64,000 nt of DNA from Bimastos eiseni (GCA_959347315.1 OY365811.1:34256410-34320409), one strand, 5' to 3'; positions 11,039 to 21,821 are shown, counted from the stretch's first letter. The notes: generated by a model not told the origin, from the sequence alone. Program-made: numbers and translations.

Positions 11039-13360
11039 TGTTAACTCTGTGCCATAACTTTGCCTGTAAATTGTCATTGTGATCTTTTTATGTCTGTAAT
11101 CTTCTGATGTGGTTTCTTAGTTATCAGGCAATTAAACTAATGTATTTGTATTTATGTTTGAAGACATTTTATTAGAACCTATAAAAATGTGTTTAACACA
11201 GGACACACACCCATATTCAACTTGTGAATCAGTTAAACTTACATCAAGTTAACAATGCAAACACTTACTTGTCATTATGTTGACGTTTTACTGATGAATT
11301 TGCCAAAAACTTTAAAATTTGAATCCGTTTATCTTAAATCATTGGTGAGACTGTAAAATGGATTTAGGTGTTAAGATATAGTAGATAGTTTTATTTTTTT
11401 AAATATCGGTTTAATCAATCATTTATGTGCTATCATTTTATTTTAGCAATTTTTGAAGGAAAATTCAGGATACGAGGTTCAGTATTTGAATGACAAGATG
11501 GCTGCTCTTCTGCAAAGGCAAATGGAAAACACAGCTGAAAGTTTGAAGAGGTCGCAACCAGTGGATCCTCTTCAAGAACCTGAAATTAAGAGAATAAAGA
11601 TCACTTCTTTAGTACAAGACACAAAACTGTCTCCTGACCTGACTAATTCTGAAAAGATACAGATTAAAGTGATATCGGGAAACCTGACGAAGGTGGTCAC
11701 TCAACACGTTAATTCGCCAAACGTGCAAGAAGTGGAAGAGAAAAGAACTATTATGTTCGACAAGAAACCAAATTCTGTGCAACCAGCTCCGCTGTCCAGA
11801 AACCCAAGTCCTCCCAGGTCGTTTCAGAGCGCGAAAGGGGGACAGAATGTTAAAGTGCAGATTACTGCTGATGTTGGAAGAAGCACTGGCCCTCAAAAAC
11901 CGAGAGGAGGAATTGGCCTCAGCATATGGGATTCGCCAGATAAATCAGAGAATACAAAGTCCCTAGACATGCAGAGTCCAGGCAAGTTTGCTCTAAAGTC
12001 TGGAGCAAAAGGTTTTATTGATCATAAGGTGATGAGTAGACCAGGTACCATGATGCAGAATCGAACCGAGGCTGCTGCATCTTCAACTGAGGGCTCTGGC
12101 ATCAGGCTGCAGTTCATGGCAAAGGGGACTTCAATGGGACGAGGTCAGCAGAGTGGTCCTTCAGCGGGTAAGGAAACTTCTGCCCAGTCGGCCGCCACCA
12201 ATTTCAAGAGTGCACAGCCAGCAGGAACTGTTGCTAAAGGTATATGTTGGCCTTTATTTTTGACATTTAACTATCAGGATTTTTCTAATACTGTATGAGT
12301 TTCACACTTTAATGACTAGTGTGTGCTACTGGTAAACGTTACTGGGAAAGCCATCATACAACTTGTTGAAACATTAACCCCCCTGCCATCTACAACTAGG
12401 AGGTATTGTTACATTTCTGTGGCATTGTAGCAATCTTGAGCAAGGTGGGGTTTGTAATTCACTTTCTGCCATCTCTCTTAGTAAGTCCTGAAAGTTCCCA
12501 GACTGAAACAATTGTGATTGCAGCTCGAAGGTCAGACGTATGCCAACAACTTGATAGCCTTTAATCACAAATATGTTAAGCGATGTCCTCTCACTCGTGT
12601 GCTGTAATCGTGTTTGTGCTAAGTTGAAATGAGAAATTGCTTTAGAGTAATGCTGTCTCTCTGAAGGAATACTATTGAGGCATGCTGTCTCTCTGATGAA
12701 TTACTATTGAGGCATGCTGTCTCTGAGGAATTTCTATAGAGGTATACTGTGTCGCTGAGGTATTACAGTGGATGCATGCTGTATCTCGGAGGAATTACTA
12801 TAGATGCAATACTGTCTCACTGAAGAATTGCTATAGAGGCATACTGTCTCTGAGGAATTATGGTAGGGGCATGCTGTCTCTGAGGAATTACTATTTAGGT
12901 ATGCTGTCAAACAATTGTGTTTCCTGTATGTCGTATGTTGCTTCATAGCAAATTGCTTTCAGACATGTCAAGAGTAAAAATCTCATATGCCAGCATGTCA
13001 AGCTTTTGAATGCCTTGCTGGAATGAGCTGTTTATACAGAGTTGTCTGTGAATTTTGTTGCTGACTGGGATGAAGGGCAAATAGCAGAAACCCAGGACTT
13101 CAAAATTTATTGCTTGCTTACCGTGTGACCTTTTGGCACATAATCATTCATCAAATGCAAAGTACATCTTTGAAGTAAAAACCATAATGAAAATCTGGAG
13201 GTTTTACTTAGTTATTACTTAGAGATGTTGAATAGATCTGTTATATAGAAAGTAATTTTTTTGTTCTCTAAAAGAGTCACATCAGTTTTCACTTCTTTTG
13301 GCAGGATCATCAAAGCCATTCAACTACAACGATTTTGAAGTTTTTGATGAATGTGACTGA
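1..13360 (+). CDS. ZNF318-like matrin-type zinc finger protein, six coding exons
   Basis: Spliced gene joined from exons 1-2907, 7101-8051, 8553-8640, 9856-9974, 11447-12239 and 13305-13360. Together they give 4914 nt, exactly 1638 codons including TGA. The predicted 1637-aa protein has a long Ser-rich disordered N-terminal half. Charged coiled coils lie near residues 350-415, 690-725 and 805-890. An SR-rich block (about 980-1170) follows, then two C-x2-C-x12-H-x5-H fingers: C1262/C1265/H1278/H1284 and C1328/C1331/H1344/H1350. A basic tail ends in a short acidic terminus. Paired U1/matrin-type fingers after an SR-rich region, followed by a charged helix, match what I recall of ZNF318, a nuclear RNA/chromatin-associated protein. 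That family name is inference; the fingers and exon phases are seen directly. The window opens on an in-frame ATG, so earlier coding or 5' UTR exons cannot be excluded. Other large SR/matrin-finger proteins are the main alternative. Confidence 0.75.
3724..4171. mobile_element. hAT-like MITE (448 bp)
   Basis: Ends TAGGGCTG at the left and CAGCCCTA at the right, inverted termini typical of non-autonomous hAT elements. Flanking 8-mers ACTTGGAT (3716-3723) and ATTTGGAT (4172-4179) match at 7 of 8 positions, as expected for an aged 8-bp target duplication. Sub-terminal ATTCGGCCGAATA motifs recur in both orientations. No transposase is encoded. It sits in intron 1 of the ZNF318-like gene. Confidence 0.75.
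5697..5752. repeat. (TA)n-rich microsatellite
   Basis: Alternating TA with short ATT interruptions. It lies in intron 1 (2908-7100). Apart from the MITE at 3724-4171 and this tract, I see only AT-rich unique sequence in that intron. Confidence 0.8.
7101..8051 (+). CDS. ZNF318-like, exon 2 (SR region and first zinc finger)
   Basis: The acceptor is TATTTTTCAG|GG and the donor is AAACA|GTAAGT, with both ends in phase 0 (317 codons). It encodes a long polyserine run, many RS/SR dipeptides and, at the end, the first finger with C1262, C1265, H1278 and H1284. The polyserine stretch uses mixed AGC/AGT/TCA/TCC codons, so it is not a pure trinucleotide microsatellite. Confidence 0.8.
8553..8640 (+). 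CDS. ZNF318-like, exon 3
   Basis: An 88-nt exon between TGCTTTAG and GTAATT. It enters in phase 0 and leaves in phase 1. It encodes the linker between the two fingers, starting MLDP and ending in SAPAR. Family linkers of this kind follow the first finger. Confidence 0.7.
8985..9300 (+). mobile_element. L2/CR1-type LINE 3' end fragment
   Basis: Reading frames here encode the C-terminal signature of L2/CR1 LINE reverse transcriptases (NRAFSVVGPA), then run through a frameshift. The fragment ends GGTGCTATATAAAT followed by ATGAATGAATGAATTT, a LINE 3' end with a short terminal microsatellite. It is a dead 5'-truncated copy in intron 3 (8641-9855) of the ZNF318-like gene. Confidence 0.75.
9563..9786. 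repeat. Minisatellite, ~42-46 bp unit
   Basis: About five copies of a unit containing GAGATACTCCATAGATAC and ACATTCTGTATGTATTC. The block beginning ACCTTTGGAAGTTTGCTGAG appears at both ends about 158 bp apart, so there is also a higher-order duplication. The array lies just upstream of the exon-4 acceptor. Confidence 0.85.
9856..9974 (+). CDS. ZNF318-like, exon 4 (second zinc finger)
   Basis: A 119-nt exon between TTTTTTCAG and GTAAAT, entering in phase 1 and restoring phase 0. It encodes the second finger, FFCSLCYEF followed by the two spaced histidines (C1328, C1331, H1344, H1350), and ends NNKFK. The spacing is identical to that of the first finger. Confidence 0.75.
10715..10923. mobile_element. 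hAT-like MITE (209 bp)
   Basis: Termini TAGAGCTGTACC and GGAACAGCTCTA form inverted repeats with one mismatch. Flanks ATATACAT and ATATATAT match 7 of 8, but both lie in AT-rich sequence, so the duplication is only suggestive. The right half carries several CCGAT/ATCGG words. It lies in intron 4 (9975-11446). Confidence 0.6.
10925..11037. repeat. TA/ATAC-rich microsatellite
   Basis: Imperfect alternating (TA)n and (TATG)n directly abutting the MITE at 10715-10923. No coding potential. Confidence 0.75.
11447..12239 (+). CDS. ZNF318-like, exon 5
   Basis: The acceptor is TTTTATTTTAG|CAA and the donor AAAG|GTATAT; the 793 nt enter in phase 0 and leave in phase 1. It encodes a short helical segment right after the second finger, then a basic, Ser/Pro/Gly-rich tail with an SEKIQIKV motif. 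Continuing past the donor gives an unrelated hydrophobic tail and a stop at 12296-12298, which looks intronic. Confidence 0.75.
12640..12910. repeat. Minisatellite, ~30 bp unit
   Basis: About nine diverged copies of a unit containing GCATGCTGTCTCTCTGAGGAATTACTAT in intron 5 (12240-13304). Copies differ by small indels, so the array is old. Confidence 0.8.
13305..13360 (+). CDS. ZNF318-like, last coding exon
   Basis: A 56-nt exon after TTTTGGCAG. In the phase left by exon 5 it reads SSKPFNYNDFEVFDECD and then TGA. The acidic and aromatic C-terminus and exact phase agreement support it. Confidence 0.7.
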
Positions 13361-13714
13361 TGCGACACCCAATTGCTGAAAGAAAACTCTGTTCTTCAAG
13401 TCTGCTATAAACTCATCAATCACATTAAAGAAGAAAACTTTAAAATATTGACCGATTTCTGTTGCTTGCGTGTATTGTGAAACTGTGAGACTTATTATTT
13501 TATTATTTTTGTCTTTAGGCTGTGTACTGCGACATGTTTCAGCAGACTTTTAACTTGCTGATAAAAATTATATGTGGTGACAGCAAGTTTTGTTACTTGT
13601 CTTTGTCACCAGTAATTAAAGACAATTGTGTGTGAGGTCAGAAATAGAATTTCAACAATCTGGTGAATGAATGCCTTTGTAAATGCTGAAGTACAAGAAT
13701 GATGGTAGCAGGCC

Positions 13715-13720
13715 AATAAA
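13715..13720 (+). terminator. Candidate poly(A) signal for the ZNF318-like gene
   Basis: AATAAA lies about 355 bases after the TGA and precedes a TG-rich stretch (TTGTTGTGTCG), the usual layout of a cleavage site. Further AATAAA hexamers near 14308-14330 are alternatives in an AT-rich tail. Confidence 0.45.
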
Positions 13721-15450
13721 CTGTCTTGTTGTGTCGTATACTCTATAAGTGTGGAGTTTGTTGAAGATATTCAACCAGAATTAATTTATGTGACAGCTTC
13801 AACACTTATCTGGTTTGTGTGAACCGTATTAGTGAATGTTTGTTCTTCAACTAAAGAACTAATGTATGCACTTCATTGCTTGCTTCTGCAAACGTGATTC
13901 TTCATTTCTTCATTTTCTTTCAGATATTTACAGATTCCAAAATGTTCATGATTCTCTCATTGCTCTGTATAGATTGTCTGTATAAGTATATAAGTAGTCA
14001 TGTGTTACTATATCAGCCAGTGCGTTTTCTAGCTAACGCGCCGGAACGGCGTTCTGGCATCTTTTTTCAATTCCTAAAAAAGTTAAAAGGTGCCACACAA
14101 TTTATGTTCAATGCTGCCATAAAATGATTTTTAAACTATAGGTTTTGTTTTTGGCTTTTTATAGATGCCTGACTGGACTGTTATGTTCTAACTTCTAAAC
14201 CAGTAAACAGACGAACTCTGTGCTTCCTGTTTGGTATTATATAAAATGTGACCACGGTAAATATTTCACCATATCAATTGTTGCCTGTTATCGGCATTGT
14301 AAATTAATAAATATATTTGAAAATAAAGTTTAATAAAATTAATTTGGAAAATGAATAAATTAAATAAAAATATAAACACAAATTTTAAAGTGAAAATTTT
14401 TTGCATTCTCAAATTTATAAGTGTTTAAATAGTGATCATAGTGTCCTATCAAATTTATTTTATGTGGTTGCTAATTTCGACAATACTGATGTTCGAGCAC
14501 ATTTTTTCCTAGAAAAAAAGCATTCCTAGAAAAAAAGCATTGCTATCAACAGATGTATTGTAGCATAGCTGTTTTACATATTAATAATAGAAATGTTTGT
14601 CGCTCTGTGACAGGATGTGATTCCCACTGCTTCATTTGCTAGGCAGAAAGTGCATCAATGTCATCGCATGCGTGTGCCATCTAATGAATGATGCAGGAAG
14701 GGGATGGAAGTTTGAGCAGAGGGGGCAAGGAGGAGAAGAGAAGGTGAGAAGAAGGGAAGCAGAGGAGGGGAGGAGAAGGAGGTGGGAAGGGAGGGCAAAG
14801 GAACTACGCTTTACCATCCTAGGACGAGCAGTCATCTAGTCTTTTATAGTCATGTACATCTAATACACATGACTAATGTAAGATCTTTTTTGTTCAGCAT
14901 CTATAATTCACTGAAACTTTACAGGAAATGAATACTAGTGTTCAAAATAAAGACATTGCACAAATGACTATCTGTTGATTACTGTGGAATGTAGCACTTA
15001 AATGTTTAGAGATTTAATAGAATAAAAGTTTAAAATGTTGATGCAGTGTGACATTAAACGGGTATTTGTCTTACAAGACAAATAGGATCACAGCTTCACA
15101 TTATGACAAGACTTTTGACCTTTTTGGCATAGACGTTTATAGAATAGAATCATTGAAATATAAATTTTGCTGTTTCTGAATATGTTTAGGCGTATGTGCC
15201 TAAAGTAATTATGACTATTTTAATTAATATTTGTGGAAACAAAGAAATAAAGATTTCTGTCTGGTTAAAGCTGAAAGTTGCATACTGTGATATATGGGAA
15301 TGTCAACATAACCTGGTTGAAGCATTTAACCTAAAATCTATTAAGCTTTGAAGCTTGAACATAGTAGGCCTATATTGCATAGAACGAGAATTTGTGACTC
15401 GAGGGTTTAATATTCGTGAATGTTATGGCATTTTTAATATTCGCAAATGT
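13721..15450. other. Intergenic, no gene seen
   Basis: AT-rich DNA between the first and second genes. A G/A-rich patch near 14695-14800 produces open frames on both strands from composition alone. A CCTAGAAAAAAAGCATT duplication lies near 14508-14540. I see no splice-linked exons. Confidence 0.5.
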
Positions 15451-15460
15451 TAGTGGTTCT

Positions 15461-15665
15461 GCATCGACAGTCCAAAGGTTCGATAGTCTGAAGGTTCTAT
15501 AGTCCGAAGGTTCGATAGTCCGAATTGAGGTTCGGTAATCTGAAAAAAATGTCTAGTCCGAAGATTTTCGGATTATCGAACCTTCGGACTATCGAACCCT
15601 AGGCACTCTCTAGCTTACATTAATCTTTGGACTATCGAACCTTCGGATTATCGAACGGTCCCCAT
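15461..15665. repeat. Inverted array of TCCGAAGGTTCGATAG units
   Basis: Three to four ~16-bp units (AGTCCGAAGGTTCGATAG) read forward in 15465-15540. Their reverse complements (CTATCGAACCTTCGGA) follow in 15565-15655. The whole could fold into a long imperfect hairpin. No ORF is present. Confidence 0.75.
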
Positions 15666-16304
15666 ATTAGTTGCTGACGTGCTCCGACCACACTGTTTAC
15701 GTTTTGTATGCAAGTTTAATTATAGGTTGTAAGTCTTAAATTTAGCGTGTGCCTGAAAACGCGTAAAAATCAGAGATCGTGGTTCAGAGTCGAGGCTGTC
15801 GATTACAAAGAGACACAACTGTTGAATGGGAAGAGTTGACTGAAGCTGAGGGCGAAGAGGATCAGAACGGAGACAGATTAGCTATTTTGATGGCCTACCA
15901 ATAGTGTCCGTCAAGTGGCTAATGGGTCTAATAATCTTCGTTTATTGATGTAAAACTGACACAGCGATGATTACAAATAGGCCATAGTTTGAACGGATCA
16001 CGAGTTATTACCGCAGTTTAATTAAATTGTACGGCAGCTGTGTATGACTTAAAGCGTCCTACATATAACAGCAAGATGGCCAATTAGCATTTACACTGCA
16101 TCCACTCTGGACGTCCGGAAAAATTTCACTTTTCAAAATGACAAGCCGCAGTATGATTGCGAACACAGTGTGAACGAATGATGACGAGGAGTCGAATTTA
16201 ACTGTCGGCAGCCATGCACGTTTCTAATTACGTTATAATTTGACCAACGCCGCCCTAAGAATGCCGCCGCCTTGTAAAAGGATTAGTCAACTTCGGAGGA
16301 TACG

Positions 16305-16365
16305 GGAATCAAACTCGTTTCCTTGGTTCTGCGCTCCAGTGTGTCATCCATTACTGTACCGACGT
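16305..16365 (-). mobile_element. tRNA-headed SINE fragment
   Basis: On the minus strand this has an A-box-like segment followed after tRNA-like spacing by GAGTTTGATTCCC, a good RNA polymerase III B box. No clean cloverleaf is evident, so I call it a SINE head rather than a tRNA gene. Confidence 0.4.
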
Positions 16366-16745
16366 ATTAGTTAGCTATGATATACAACGCATCGAAATTT
16401 TTACGTACAATTGTGCTGACTGCCTTAAACAGCAGCTCTTGTCGTGGATCAAGCCCTGCTAGTTGCATATAGTAATTCTGTTCAATGTCGTGGATAATCC
16501 TTGGGTGCGAGCGGTGCTTACTTGAACCAGCTCACCCAAACCGGATGCACATTGGTCTTGTTTTGCATATTAAATGTATTGGGTCAGTTTTTGTATACTG
16601 AATCAATAGAGAAAGTTTTTTGCGATTTAAAGTAGTTCAGTTAGCGAGATTCGTTCCTAGGTACGTGCTTTGAATGTCTAATAAGCTTTGTTGTATTTAT
16701 GTTGACAATTACAAGTAGCGTGGCAAATATGTGCAATGCTTCTGC

Positions 16746-16761
16746 GGCGGAAGCTTCCGCC
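16746..16761. other. Perfect 16-bp palindrome GGCGGAAGCTTCCGCC
   Basis: A GC-rich perfect palindrome centred on AAGCTT in otherwise AT-rich DNA. No function is evident. Confidence 0.7.
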
Positions 16762-16846
16762 ACGCAACGCATGCAGAAATCATGAATGGGGTGGGAGGCT
16801 GTTTACCACGTTTTATAGTGACAACACGATAAAACCATGCTTAGAT

Positions 16847-17871
16847 GATAAAGGTACATTTTAGCATATTTTATGGTAATTTTTCGTTTTAGCGTTACAA
16901 ATTCATCCATTTTATCGTTTTAGCGCCCCAAATTCATTGCACCTGATTATGGCGGCCTCGTGCATGGTTGCCTGTTGTGGCATCATACAATTCCTTTCAT
17001 CATAACCAGCTTCCATTTAAACATAATTCCTTTGGTAAAAATGTATTTTAGTGTATTTTATTATACCATGGGGCTTCTAATTTATTTTAGCGTATTTTAT
17101 TATTTTAGTGAGTAGATGTCCAACTGTAGCTTCAATGGAGGCGGGATCGATGAAAAAGTATAATGTGCAAGTAGAAACTGCATTGATGAAAGAAATCATG
17201 CTTAAATGGAAGCTGGATTGATGAAAATATTATGCTTGATTGATGCAAGACTGTCATTATGATGGACGTGGAATCAATGTAAACAAGGCCGTGTACGCGT
17301 GCAAAAACACGATTGATGAAAGGAAATATACTTAAATAGAAGCTGGATTGACAAAGATGAATATGCATGAATGGAAGCTGAATCGGTGAAAATATCATGC
17401 ATACTTAGAAGTTTGATTGATGACAAATGGCATCGCGGTGAAATCTAGTGGAATTTCTGATCAACATTTTGTTTAATTAGGTACTCTAAAACACGCTTTT
17501 AAAATTACTTTTGATTGAGCTTCCATTTAAAGCATAATTATTATCATCAAACCAGTTTCTACTTACAAAATACGCGTCACAATGAAGGAAATAATTAAAT
17601 ACGCTATTAAGTTGAAGCTGGATTTATGACAGAATGTTTTTACGATGGAAGTGGCGTCGAAGAAAAGAAGACTGTGCACAGAAACTTGGATTGATGAAAA
17701 GGATCATATGCCTAAGCAGAAACTGGATTGATGAAAAAAATTCAGCTGTTTTGGGACAGTTCAACATTTTTCTTTAGTACATTGCTTGTAACAATGCTAA
17801 TAATAATTAAATACTCTATTTTTTCTGATCAAAATTACGTTAAATTAAATACGCTGATACGCACCTTTACC
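16847..17871. mobile_element. 1-kb terminal-inverted-repeat element with internal repeats
   Basis: The left end GATAAAGGTAC matches the reverse complement of the right end (GGTAAAGGTGC), and similarity extends inward through AGCATATTT-like sequence. Flanks CTTAGAT and CTTTAGAT suggest a target duplication. Inside, at 17120-17740, degenerate copies of GAAGCTGGATTGATGAAAA recur in both orientations. No transposase frame is visible. Possibly a composite non-autonomous DNA transposon. Confidence 0.5.
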
Positions 17872-17939
17872 CTTTAGATTGGTATATGACTGTCTTCAAT
17901 GCGTTACTCTCTATTAGCAAGTAGGCAGACTACCAGTGT

Positions 17940-18010
17940 CAAAGATCAATCAATCAATCAATAATACTTGATATAGCGCCCCTCCAAGATATCTACTCAA
18001 AGATGACTGT
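17940..18010 (-). mobile_element. L2/CR1-type LINE or SINE 3' tail
   Basis: Read on the minus strand, this ends with a GGCGCTATATCA-like sequence followed by (TTGA)n. It is one of about ten dispersed copies in the window with the same terminus. Confidence 0.6.
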
Positions 18011-19217
18011 CATAATCCCAGGTTTCATTCAAGCAAAAATTATTCTTGTCAATTAAGATTCTAGGTAAATGTGAAAAATACATTCCCTATAGTAAACACT
18101 AAATAATAGAGTGTTGATGCCTAACCAGATGCATCTCACAATGCAACACACTAAGTAAGTAAGTACAAAAGGCAACTTATTTTAAGAAACAAACCAGAAC
18201 ATAACAAACAGAGAAGAATGTTAGCAATATTGTGAAATGCTCTTTGCCAAACAAGCTCACAAAGATATGTTTGAAGCAAGTGTTGAGTTTGTCAAGATTT
18301 GCAGTTTCCTTTTCGCATGCATCCTGATTCCTCATGTGCTGCAGGTTTTATGTTTGTTTTGCATCAGTGTGGAATTTAAGGAATTTCCTTTCATGTTTAA
18401 ATTTTACAAAATGCATTTACATGTGATCTGTCAAGTTTACCAACTGGAATAAACTTGCCATTCATTAGACATTATGAGTTCCCACATGTCTGCCACATAA
18501 ATTTCAGTTTTCACCTAAAGTTGTAAATATTATGTTCATTACTCATATCTTATTACTTCAAGGAATTCTGTGTTGTGAGGCCACAGTGCTATTTTCTAGC
18601 CAAGTCTCTGACAGTCATTGTATTTATACAGTGATTGGTTGTAGGCGACCCAAAATCAATGATAATCGGTTTGATTTCACATTTGACTGTTTAAGTTTCT
18701 GGAGTGGCCATACTGTAGATGCATAGGTAGTTTTAGCATCGGAAGTTCACAGCCTTTGTGAAGGATGCTCGGTTTTTGGTTGTGCAGAGCAGAGGATTTA
18801 GCCATTTTTTTTGTAGAATTAGGTTCCTGATTGACTGACGAGCAGTGACATTGAATTATGAGCTCATCATTTTAACCCATTTTGCCAGGAACGCACGCTG
18901 TGTCGAATAAATAAGCGACTTGCATATTTATTGACAAAACAATTCAGAATGCTCAAATCATAACTTTACCAATATGTAATCGGTTGAATGCAAAAAATGA
19001 TTCAATTTAGTTTTTATTTCTTTTCCTATGTAAAAGTTCATATGCAAAAGTTGTTTGTGTGTGTTACAGAATCAGAGACTGTGTTTCAAAGCATTAAATA
19101 AATTTGAATGTAGGCAACTTTAGTTCACAATATTATTAGCAACACATTTCATTAGCCTGGACAATATTTGTGCCAATAAGGCATGTCTAGTGAGAATATG
19201 ATTTATCTTTGTTGCAG
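18011..19217. other. Upstream region of the CCDC59-like gene
   Basis: AT-rich sequence with no recognised coding exon. It ends in the TTTGTTGCAG acceptor five bases before the CCDC59-like ATG. A non-coding first exon and the promoter probably lie here or further left but cannot be placed by eye. Confidence 0.4.
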
Positions 19218-19222
19218 TCGGA

Positions 19223-19319
19223 ATGGGAAAATTCAAGAATAACAAACCACAATGGAAGAAATCAGCAAGAGAGAAGAAGGCCGCAAAATATAAGAATTAT
19301 ATTGGAAACAAAGTTGAAG
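19223..19319 (+). CDS. CCDC59: CCDC59-like, exon 1
   Basis: Starts at ATG five bases after TTGCAG and ends at GAAG|GTATCT in phase 1. It encodes a basic N-terminus with KNNKPQWKKSAREKKAAKYK. Reading on past the donor gives an unrelated tail that stops at 19445-19447. Confidence 0.75.
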
Positions 19320-21821
19320 GTATCTTTTTCGAAGTGACTGCTCACAGGCCCTATCAGAAGGGAAGCAAGAGATCTCTTAACCTTTGTAAACCTCATATCC
19401 TCAGATTGCCTCTCACAGACTATGTGATAGCCTTGCTGTCAGAATAGCAGAGTTTTAGCTCTATTGCTCAAATGTATTGTAAGGTAGCATGAACTGTGTG
19501 TGTATAAATCTAAAATGTGATGACAGCTTTGTGTGATTCTTTACAGGGTTTTGAGACACCCTGAGCCTTTTGACAATCAAGTTTTTAATGCACATTTGAT
19601 TGATACAATTTCATATTTTTTGGGTTTGCATAGTTTTCTAAATTTTTGGTTTTATATATTTCAGGGGATTGGTGTGAATACATTATCTGAGTCATTCTTT
19701 TAATCCTTTAACACTGAGGGTTAATATGCCCATGGACACCGACTAGTTTATTCTTATTCTTAGGTAGTTGCTCTGTCCAATTTCTAAATTCCAAATGATC
19801 CAAGGATAAGCTGCATAGTTGTTTAATGTCCATGTGAATGAATTCAAGTGAGTGCTCTAATTGTTTCTTTGTGTTAAGGTCAGGGATTTGCCGACATTCG
19901 AAAAAAGAAGATTCTTTCGGAGTACCGGCAGGTATTGTCCGAGGAGGCTAAGAACTTGAAAGAATGGTCCAAGAAAGTGAAACGGATCTACAAGGAAGAA
20001 ACGAGTGATGAAGAAAGCAATAAGGATGTGGAAACATCTGATCATGGCGGTGAAAGAAAGTCATATACTTCTAAACAGAAGTCAGTATTAAACTTATTGT
20101 GCAAGTTCTGAGTAATTTAAGAGGCATTCTCTTACAATGTCACTGTGTAGCTACTTTGAGCAAGTCCTTCACGCACAATTGCTCAGTTGCACTGCAGTTG
20201 CGCCGTCGAGGCGTGTGCACTTCTGAGCAAAATATGTTGGAAGAAGGGCAATATCAAATTTCAGGAATTTCAAATGTATGGCCCCTTAATGTGTATCAAG
20301 TGATAGTTGCTGTTGTTGCTATCTGACTAAATGTGATGTCTAGGTATATGTAAATGAAGTTCTGATCATTATGACAGTTGGTAATTATAATGTCATTTGG
20401 ATATAAGTTTTAGACTTGTGTTTCAACATTTTAGTTTCTCTAATCTACTGGATTTTGACCAAGCTTCTTCTCCAGCAGATTATGTTTGTTGGCTGTCATT
20501 TCACTTCAGTTTTAATTAGGATATTACTTATTCAGCTTCACCTCACATTACAACTTTGATGGCTACAGACATTGGACCAGGAGACTGTTTATTGGTGACA
20601 GTTTATTTGGAAAGGAAATTAGTTGTTACAATTTAAGGCTGGGCTGGAGCTGTAATGCATTATATTATGTCTGTGCAGGGGCAAAGGGAAAATGAAAAAG
20701 GTTTCCGTTTTTCACAAGGAAGCAAAAGAATTGGAGATATCTCGACAGTTGAAAGAACAGAAAAAACAAGTGAGAAATGTTGATTTTTTAATTATTTATT
20801 TGTGCCTCTGATTTTCTTTAATGCCTTGGGACATCTTGTACTGTTAGTAGCATGGGGAAAGATTACATTTAATTTAATGTGGTCTAGGCATAGTCTACAG
20901 TAGTCTATGAAGTCACTAAGTTGATTTGATGATGAGGAGTTCTCTGCCCGAAGGCAGGTATATTGGCTTATATGCCACCTGAGGATGAAATGATTGAAGT
21001 GGTATCACGTTGCTTCCTCACAGACAATTATTTGTGAACAACTATGGTTGCTACACTGGGGCATGAGGTTAGGTCCTTATCCAGAAATTAAAGTGTAGGG
21101 CATCCAAAAGCATACAAACTTCGAGGCTGTGACCGCTCAATGCCGTGAACACACGAAGTCGCAAATGACCGAAGCCACGACCGTACAAGTCCAGCTAAAT
21201 GACCTGTGGGTTTTGATCCCATTTGTAACAGTTTTGCTTTGCATTCAATGTTACAAACAAGAAGTCTACTGACTGCAGATGATGAGAGGAATGGATTTTA
21301 TTTGATATCATATTTAACATAAATGATTTCAAAATGACGAACTGTTTTTCAATCACATCCATGCACAATTTTTGCTCGTCCAGTATAATTTCCATCTGTC
21401 CTTTGGCTAAGGGTCTCCTTGTGGAAGATTTTAACCTGCTACCCTCCTGTTACATGGCACAGAAAATAGTGATGCATCACTATGACCCAGTGATTTGAAT
21501 CAAACCTATTTTCATGCTTTTAGACTGCAGTTAATTTTGTGTCTCAGCTTAAAAATTCTTTCTGTCTCGTTTTTGTCTGAAAACTGTGATTGACCCAAAT
21601 GTGCTGCTGCTGTACTGAAAATTTAAAGTGAGTTATTTATATTTATGCAGGATAGAGAACGGCAGCAGAAAGAACGGGAAGAAGCCCTAGAGCGGTACAG
21701 GAAAAATAAAGAAAAAACGTACAATGCTTTCAAGAAGACAAACTACAAAGGACAGCCCTTCATGGGAGCACGTGTCAAACTCCTACTCGACAAAATACAA
21801 ATGACAGATTCTGCCAAATAA
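19223..21821 (+). CDS. CCDC59: CCDC59/TAP26-like (Fyv7-type) rRNA-processing protein, four coding exons
   Basis: Joined from 19223-19319, 19879-20080, 20679-20769 and 21651-21821: 561 nt, 186 aa plus TAA, all phases consistent. The protein is very rich in Lys, Glu and Arg and mostly helical. The segment VEGQGFADIRKKK and the C-terminal region around KTNYKGQPFMG...LLDKIQ are the two most conserved blocks I recall in CCDC59 (TAP26), a member of the Fyv7 rRNA-processing family. Family members act in the nucleolus in small-subunit ribosome assembly; vertebrate CCDC59 was also described as a TTF-1 cofactor. The ATG was chosen as the first in frame after a good acceptor. Human CCDC59 is about 240 aa, so this copy is shorter, mainly in the middle. 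A further N-terminal exon is possible but not needed. Confidence 0.82.
19879..20080 (+). CDS. CCDC59: CCDC59-like, exon 2
   Basis: The acceptor is GTGTTAAG|GTCAGGG; using the TAAG rather than the later CAG keeps the conserved EGQGF motif in frame. The donor AGAA|GTCAGT leaves phase 2, which is exactly what exon 3 requires. Confidence 0.75.
20679..20769 (+). CDS. CCDC59: CCDC59-like, exon 3
   Basis: A 91-nt exon between CTGTGCAG and GTGAGA. It encodes a lysine-rich helix ending KEQKKQ and leaves phase 0. Confidence 0.75.
21651..21821 (+). CDS. CCDC59: CCDC59-like, last exon
   Basis: Begins after TTTATGCAG, encodes the conserved C-terminal helix with KTNYKGQPFMG, and ends in TAA. This is the strongest family signature of the gene. 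Confidence 0.85.
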   Translation, partial: DRERQQKEREEALERYRKNKEKTYNAFKKTNYKGQPFMGARVKLLLDKIQMTDSAK

